Shown here: in pieces, positions 5,845 to 9,723 of the stretch
Layout: each line of letters opens with the position of its first letter
Position numbering within the stretch: the stretch's first letter is position 1
Origin: an uncultured Holdemanella sp.
Lineage (GTDB): Bacteria; Bacillota_I; Bacilli_A; Erysipelotrichales; Erysipelotrichaceae
Direction of reading: 5' to 3'
DNA length: 9,723 bases
NCBI RefSeq assembly: GCF_934772795.1
Contig: NZ_CAKVMR010000076.1
Location: 1 to 9,723 of the forward strand
The notes under the pieces: model-generated
What the model saw: only the letters and a program-made list of their open reading frames with translations
Databases searched by the model: none
What the model was told of the DNA's origin: nothing
Position numbers and translations under genes: made by a program

Positions 5845-7119
5845 GTGAAGACACTTAAAGAAATCTATCAAGCAAATGAAGAACTCAATTATATCGACTC
5901 TTCCTTATACTCTAGATATCGTGTAAAGGCTGGTCTTAGAAACGATAATGGTACAGGCGTTAAGGTGGGTCTGACTAAAATTTGTGATGTTATTGGATAT
6001 AAGATTGTTCATGAAAAGAAATACAACATTGATGGACAATTAATTTACAGGGGATATCCCATCAATTATTTAGTTGATAAACAACCCAAAGATCGTATTT
6101 TTGGGTTTGAAGAAGTCGCATTCCTTTTGATTTTTGGCACACTACCAACAGAAGAACAGTTACAGGAATTCAAAGACTATTTGTTGAACTTTAAAATGGG
6201 CCCTGTAGACTTACAGTATGAAACACCAAACATACTAAATGCACTTCAAATTGAAGTATTGAAGTTATACGCAAAAGATCCAAGTGCAGATACAGATGAC
6301 TTGGAAGAACGAATGATGAAAGGATTAAACATTCTAGCGAGTATCCCACTTTTCACATTTTCATATGCCCGCAACAAAGTTTTTAAATCCTATCCTTATC
6401 CTAATAAAAGCTTTGCCGAAAACATCTTATGCATGGCTAGAGGCAATGATCAATATACTTTTGAAGAAGCAAAAATCTTAGATACTTTATTAATGGTTCA
6501 TGCTGATCATGGTGGAGGAAACAACTCTACTTTTGCCAATGTCGTAATTTCAAGTACAGGAACGGATATTTACTCTTGTATTTCGGCTGCCATTGGTTCT
6601 TTAAAAGGACCTAAGCATGGTGGTGCCAACTGTAAAGTGACCAATATGTTTAAAGCTATCTTCCATGAGGTTGGATTTACAACAGATGAATCCACTCTTA
6701 AAAAAGTTGCGAATCGTTTATTGGATAAAGACTTTTTTGATCACAGCGGACTAATTTATGGAATTGGACATGCGATTTATACAAAGAGTGATCCACGTGC
6801 ATTATTGATTCAGCAACAATGTGAAAGGCTCGCAAAATCAAAAGGTCAAGAAGATATCTACAATTGTATCCATACGTTTGAAAAAGTTGCGATTGAAGTC
6901 ATGAAAGAAAGAAAAGGCATCGAAGTATGTGCTAATGTGGATTATTATTCTGGCTATGTTTATTCATTGCTAGGAATTGAAAACGACTTGTTTACACCAC
7001 TATTTGCGATTAGTCGTACAGCCGGATGGGTCAGCCATCATTTGGAGAATCGTCAATCAAACAGAAAATTAATACGACCTGCCAATGTATATGTAGGAGA
7101 AATGGAGGAAAATGAATGA
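5845..7119 (+). CDS. gltA: Citrate synthase
   Basis: Condenses acetyl-CoA and oxaloacetate to citrate (cytoplasm), the entry step of the oxidative TCA branch. Seen: 424 aa. Active-site segments are in order: HADHGGGNNSTF (H219/H222), GPKHGGAN (H258), YGIGHAIYTKSDPRA (H309), NVDYYSG (D366, the catalytic aspartate) and SRTAGWVSHHLE (R391). Where many citrate synthases have GHRVYK, this one has GHAIYT, which I recall from clostridial relatives and not as a sign of inactivity. The start is GTG at 5845, 10 nt after AAAGGAGG. It overlaps the next gene as ATGA, so the two are translationally coupled. It shares its promoter region with the divergent aconitase gene. A 2-methylcitrate synthase is the alternative, but the aconitase and isocitrate dehydrogenase neighbours favour citrate. 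citZ would be an equally good name. Confidence 0.94.
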   Translation: MKTLKEIYQANEELNYIDSSLYSRYRVKAGLRNDNGTGVKVGLTKICDVIGYKIVHEKKYNIDGQLIYRGYPINYLVDKQPKDRIFGFEEVAFLLIFGTLPTEEQLQEFKDYLLNFKMGPVDLQYETPNILNALQIEVLKLYAKDPSADTDDLEERMMKGLNILASIPLFTFSYARNKVFKSYPYPNKSFAENILCMARGNDQYTFEEAKILDTLLMVHADHGGGNNSTFANVVISSTGTDIYSCISAAIGSLKGPKHGGANCKVTNMFKAIFHEVGFTTDESTLKKVANRLLDKDFFDHSGLIYGIGHAIYTKSDPRALLIQQQCERLAKSKGQEDIYNCIHTFEKVAIEVMKERKGIEVCANVDYYSGYVYSLLGIENDLFTPLFAISRTAGWVSHHLENRQSNRKLIRPANVYVGEMEENE

Positions 7120-8111
7120 CTACAATAACAGTTTTTAAAGGGGACGGAATTGGCCCAGAAATTACAGATGCGGTAATCAAAGTGTTGAATGCTGCAGGTG
7201 CAGATTTAGAATATGAATTCTTTAATGTAGGTGCTAAGGTATATGAAGAAACAGGAGAGTACATTCCAGAAAAAGCGTTTGAATCTTACGAAAAGAATAA
7301 AATCTTATTGAAGTCTCCCATCACAACACCAGTTGGCAAAGGTTTTCGTTCATTGAATGTCACTTTGAGAAACAAATATGATTTATGGGCAAATATTCGC
7401 CCTGCTAAATCGAACCCTTGTATTCCTACGCGTTTTGAAAATGTAGATATCGTAACTTTTAGAGAAAACACAGAAGATCTATATGTAGGAAAAGAAGAAC
7501 AGATTGATGAGAATACGGTATATGCATATAAAATCATCACAAAAAAAGCGAGCACAAGAATTATCAAGGCTGCTTTTGAATATTGTGTTAAGCACAATCG
7601 TAAAAAATTAACTTGTGTACATAAAGCGAACATCTTAAAAATGAGTGATGGTTTATTCCTTCACATATTTGAAGATATTGCCAAGGACTATCCTCAAATT
7701 GAAGCCAATTCTTTGATTGTAGATAACACTTGTATGCAGTTGGTTATGCATCCAGAACAATTTGATGTGATGGTCATGCCAAATCTTTATGGAGATATTG
7801 TATCTGATTTAACGAGTGGATTAATTGGTGGTTTAGGATTACTTCCTAGCTGCAATAAAGGTGATGAATATGCGATGTATGAAGCTGTACATGGTAGTGC
7901 TCCAGATATTGCAGGCAAACATATTGCCAATCCAAGTGCTTTATTATTATCAGCTTGTATGATGTTAGATGATTTACATCAAGATGTCGTTTCTAATAAA
8001 ATCCGAAAAGCCTTAAATAATGTGTTTGAAGAACATTGTGTATTAACACCCGATCTTGGTGGTAGCGCAACAACAGAACAGTTCACAGACGAAATCATTA
8101 AAAATTTATAA
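7116..8111 (+). CDS. icd: Isocitrate dehydrogenase, NAD-type
   Basis: Oxidative decarboxylation of isocitrate to 2-oxoglutarate (cytoplasm). Seen: 331 aa of the isocitrate/isopropylmalate dehydrogenase family. GDGIGPE is at 9-15. SLNVTLRNKYDLWANIRP runs 79-96, holding the substrate serine and arginines. RENTEDLY is at 116-123, the catalytic lysine is K170 in HKANI, and the metal aspartates are D203, D227 and D231. The NVTLR segment marks isocitrate, not isopropylmalate, as substrate. HGSAPDIAGKHIANP (259-273) has Asp264 where NADP enzymes carry Lys followed by Tyr, so NAD is the likely cofactor. The length fits the short NAD-type group. ATG at 7116 overlaps the citrate synthase stop by 4 bases (ATGA), with GGAGG 7 nt upstream. 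Confidence 0.94.
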   Translation: MTTITVFKGDGIGPEITDAVIKVLNAAGADLEYEFFNVGAKVYEETGEYIPEKAFESYEKNKILLKSPITTPVGKGFRSLNVTLRNKYDLWANIRPAKSNPCIPTRFENVDIVTFRENTEDLYVGKEEQIDENTVYAYKIITKKASTRIIKAAFEYCVKHNRKKLTCVHKANILKMSDGLFLHIFEDIAKDYPQIEANSLIVDNTCMQLVMHPEQFDVMVMPNLYGDIVSDLTSGLIGGLGLLPSCNKGDEYAMYEAVHGSAPDIAGKHIANPSALLLSACMMLDDLHQDVVSNKIRKALNNVFEEHCVLTPDLGGSATTEQFTDEIIKNL

Positions 8112-8141
8112 AAAAGAAAGACGATGGTTATTCATCGTCTT
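8110..8141 (-). terminator. Terminator of the small acidic protein gene, within its last codons
   Basis: CATCGTCTT and AAGACGATG (8133-8141 and 8118-8126 on the plus strand) form a 9-bp stem with a 6-nt loop. Read on the minus strand it is followed by TTTCTTTTTT. One arm is the last coding triplets (Asp-Glu run), and the TAA stop is in or next to the loop. On the plus strand the same hairpin lacks a T tract, so it is mainly a minus-strand terminator. Confidence 0.75.
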
Positions 8142-8385
8142 CGTCTTCGTCAGCCAATAATGGTTGGCGATTTTTTAATGTTAAAATATATGTTCCATCT
8201 TTTGGATATGCACTTTTGTCTTTTTGATCACTCAAGATTTCCAATTCACATGGATATCCTTCGTTTTCAAGAATCTGTAAAAGATTATCCTTACCAATTT
8301 TTTTAGTAATTGTACGTCCACATGCACAGTTACCATATTGATCAAGGCATTGTTTAATCCACACAGGAATTTTTGAAGCTGCCAT
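8128..8385 (-). CDS. Small acidic protein of unknown function with a CxC motif
   Basis: 85 aa, not recognised. Seen: a basic-to-neutral N-terminal half with cysteines at 13, 20, 22 and 46 (NCACGR at 19-24), then a segment ending in a strongly acidic tail (ADEDEDDE, 78-85). The CxC and nearby cysteines could bind a metal, but no known zinc-finger spacing is evident. No signal peptide or membrane segment. Start choice: ATG at 8385 has AAGGAGG 5 nt upstream. An upstream in-frame ATG at 8415 would put this ribosome site inside the gene and lie at the predicted transcription start. It has its own promoter and is convergent with isocitrate dehydrogenase, so a link to the TCA genes is not implied. 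Confidence 0.8.
   Translation of the reverse strand: MAASKIPVWIKQCLDQYGNCACGRTITKKIGKDNLLQILENEGYPCELEILSDQKDKSAYPKDGTYILTLKNRQPLLADEDEDDE
8153..8176 (+). terminator. Candidate terminator of the gltA-icd transcript, inside the convergent gene
   Basis: GCCAA (8153-8157) and TTGGC (8164-8168) form a 5-bp stem with a 6-nt loop, followed by GA and TTTTTT (8171-8176). It lies about 40 nt past the icd stop. The stem is short, so strength is uncertain, but the T tract is good. Confidence 0.45.
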
Positions 8386-8420
8386 TGTATCCTCCTTGAT
8401 TAAAAGTATTCGCAAGCTAT

Positions 8421-8449
8421 ATCATATGCAAAACACCTTTAAAAATCAA
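8421..8449 (-). promoter_or_regulatory. Promoter of the small acidic protein gene
   Basis: TTGATT (8449-8444) and TATGAT (8426-8421) with a 17-bp spacer, each one or two bases off consensus. The start is expected near 8414, giving a leader of about 30 nt that contains AAGGAGG. Confidence 0.7.
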
Positions 8450-8465
8450 GTAGAATCCGACTTAA
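8441..8465 (-). terminator. Weak candidate terminator after the repeat-protein gene
   Basis: TTAAGT (8465-8460) and ACTTGA (8451-8446) pair (one wobble) around an 8-nt loop and are followed by TTTTT. It includes the stop codon of the upstream gene and overlaps the -35 box of the next promoter. The stem is AT-rich and short, so termination may be leaky. Confidence 0.4.
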
Positions 8466-9723
8466 CCTTCTAAAACTGCAATAATATTTGGATAATATGT
8501 AAAACGATCATCTACAAACTGTAAAGCTTGGTTTGCGATTTGTTTTGCCTTGTCTTTATCAACACCTTCATAAATTGAAGCATAACGATAATAGATATAA
8601 TCTTTGATTTGGTTTTCTCTTAAGATATAAGCATAGTCTGCATCACCTAATCCATAATCACCATGTAAGATATATAGATCAGCTACATCCATCATAATAC
8701 GATTACTGTACTTGTTGTGTAAGTCTTCTAATTGTGATAATACAGCGAAAATGAAATGTTCATAGTAATCTACATCTTCATATTTCCATGTTTTCAAAAC
8801 ACTATAAGCTAGATCCATGAATTCTTCAACGAATTTTTCTACATCAACGCCAATTTCTTCTTCTAATTTCTTTGAATCATGAATATCTTTGTGTTGTGCA
8901 ATCATCAATACTTTACGCATTGTATCAAATTGATCTTTATATTCTTCTCCATCCGCAACAACATCTGTATATTTATAATTCAATGCATGTGCAACATCAG
9001 CTTGTAAATCTTCTGCTTTTTGAGGTTTGATATCGGCTGTTTCGAATACTTTTGATACAAGTACTTCTACTAATCCTTCATCGTAACCATCTTCTTCAAA
9101 ATTAAACTTACCAGTCAATTGGTATTTGTTTACTAGATCTTGCGAAACAGATTTTACATCCGGATTTAAAATCAATTGTTGAGTAATTGAATCGCGAGTT
9201 ACATCCATTGACATAGCTTTTGCTAAATCTAGGCATGTATCTAATGATAATTTAGCATATTGTTCTTCTTTAGTCATTTTCTTAGTTGTAGCCTTTTTAG
9301 TTGTCGTTTTCTTAGTAGTTGTCTTTTTAGTAGAAGCTTTCTTTGCTGTAGCTGGTTTAGCAGCTGCTTTTTTAGCTGGAGCCTTCTTTTCTGTAGTTGT
9401 TTTTTTAGCAGTTGCTTTCTTTTCTTCTGCAGGTTTAGCTTCTTCTTTTTTAGCTGGAGCCTTCTTTTCTGCAGCTACTTTTTTAGCAGGTGCTTTCTTT
9501 TCTTCTGCAGGTTTAGCTTCTACCTTTTTAGCTGGAGCCTTCTTTTCTGCAGTTGCTTTTTTAGCTGTTGATTTCTTTTCTTCTACAGGTTTAGCTTCTT
9601 CTTTTTTTGCTGGAGCCTTCTTTTCTGCAGCTGCTTTTTTAGCAGGTGATTTCTTTTCTTCTACAGGTTTAGCTTCTTCTTTTTTTGCTGGAGTCTTCTT
9701 TTCTGCAGCTACTTTTTTAGCAG
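8462..9723 (-). CDS. Large protein: histone-H1-like Lys/Ala/Pro repeats followed by an unrecognised acidic domain (5' end outside the window)
   Basis: The frame is open to the right edge, giving 419 residues in view and a missing N-terminus. The first 130 residues seen are five copies of a 26-residue repeat built on AKK-x-AAEKKAPAKK-x-EAKP-x-EEKK. A Thr/Lys run (about 18 residues, TKKTTTKK type) follows. Then comes a 271-residue acidic, Tyr-rich, mostly helical C-terminal domain from MTKEEQ onward, with no motif I recognise. The Lys/Ala/Pro part resembles histone-H1-like tails of bacterial nucleic-acid-binding proteins, so DNA or RNA binding is a fair guess. An ATG at 9277 opens the C-terminal domain but has no ribosome site upstream and follows a continuous frame, so it is probably internal. 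No signal peptide or membrane segment is visible in the part seen. Confidence 0.8.
   Translation of the reverse strand, partial: AKKVAAEKKTPAKKEEAKPVEEKKSPAKKAAAEKKAPAKKEEAKPVEEKKSTAKKATAEKKAPAKKVEAKPAEEKKAPAKKVAAEKKAPAKKEEAKPAEEKKATAKKTTTEKKAPAKKAAAKPATAKKASTKKTTTKKTTTKKATTKKMTKEEQYAKLSLDTCLDLAKAMSMDVTRDSITQQLILNPDVKSVSQDLVNKYQLTGKFNFEEDGYDEGLVEVLVSKVFETADIKPQKAEDLQADVAHALNYKYTDVVADGEEYKDQFDTMRKVLMIAQHKDIHDSKKLEEEIGVDVEKFVEEFMDLAYSVLKTWKYEDVDYYEHFIFAVLSQLEDLHNKYSNRIMMDVADLYILHGDYGLGDADYAYILRENQIKDYIYYRYASIYEGVDKDKAKQIANQALQFVDDRFTYYPNIIAVLEG
9332..9721 (-). repeat. Five tandem copies of a 78-bp in-frame repeat
   Basis: Units start at 9721, 9643, 9565, 9487 and 9409 on the minus strand, each exactly 78 bp (26 codons), with the array entering from beyond the right edge. 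Units 1 to 4 are very close at DNA level, differing mainly in single Ala/Val/Thr/Ser/Glu/Pro codons. The fifth, nearest the C-terminal domain, has diverged (AAAKPATAKKAS at its end). The array is rich in AAA/AAG, GCT/GCA and GAA codons. Confidence 0.9.

Noticed and set aside
8124..8306. Plus-strand open frame after icd
   Set aside because: It lies antisense to the well-supported small acidic protein gene, which has its own promoter and ribosome site. This frame has neither.
9277..9277. ATG at 9277 as the start of a separate 271-aa gene
   Set aside because: The upstream sequence is Lys/Thr codons in the same open frame with no stop to the window edge, and no AGGAGG-like site precedes the ATG.
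9260..9571. Plus-strand open frame rich in Phe, Ser and Cys opposite the repeat array
   Set aside because: It is the antisense of the Lys/Ala/Glu repeats. It has no ribosome site, and its periodic composition comes from the 78-bp repeat.
9332..9721. Possible CRISPR-like array
   Set aside because: Repeats are contiguous with no spacers, are a multiple of three, and keep a reading frame.

Overview
The window is about 9.7 kb of AT-rich DNA from a low-GC Gram-positive bacterium (Firmicutes). It looks most like the Erysipelotrichia or neighbouring gut clostridia. The signs are strong AGGAGG-type ribosome binding sites, TATAAT promoters, a T-box riboswitch in front of a histidine gene, a short (about 640 aa) aconitase and an NAD-type isocitrate dehydrogenase. 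The lineage is a judgement from protein style, not from any search.

Left part (1-1500, minus strand): the start of a histidine-biosynthesis operon. A consensus promoter (TTGACA-17-TATATT) leads into a T-box leader with a CAC (His) specifier and an intrinsic terminator, followed by hisZ, the regulatory subunit of ATP phosphoribosyltransferase. The end of hisZ runs into what looks like the 5' end of a group II intron (GTGCGCC and typical domain I hairpins). The intron begins directly after an ATG that has its own Shine-Dalgarno sequence. That ATG is most likely the start codon of the next gene (hisG expected), so expression of that gene would depend on splicing. This is the most interesting signal in the window. 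The rest of the intron lies outside.

Middle left (1517-3835, minus strand): a tight three-gene unit. It holds a cation diffusion facilitator transporter with a non-canonical metal site, a CpXC-type four-cysteine protein and an unrecognised 242-aa protein. It has its own extended -10 promoter directly behind the aconitase terminator.

Centre (3835-8111): the oxidative branch of the TCA cycle. Aconitase (minus strand) is divergent from citrate synthase and isocitrate dehydrogenase (plus strand, ATGA-coupled). Together they take oxaloacetate plus acetyl-CoA through citrate and isocitrate to 2-oxoglutarate, probably for glutamate-family synthesis. The 93-bp divergent region holds two mirror-image extended -10 elements that form a perfect 9-bp inverted repeat.

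Right part (8118-9723, minus strand): a small acidic protein with a CxC motif, convergent with icd and with overlapping terminators. Upstream of it is the 3' part of a large gene. That gene joins an Ala/Lys/Pro/Glu-rich histone-H1-like region, made of 26-residue (78-bp) tandem repeats, to a 271-residue acidic helical domain I do not recognise. It continues past the right edge.
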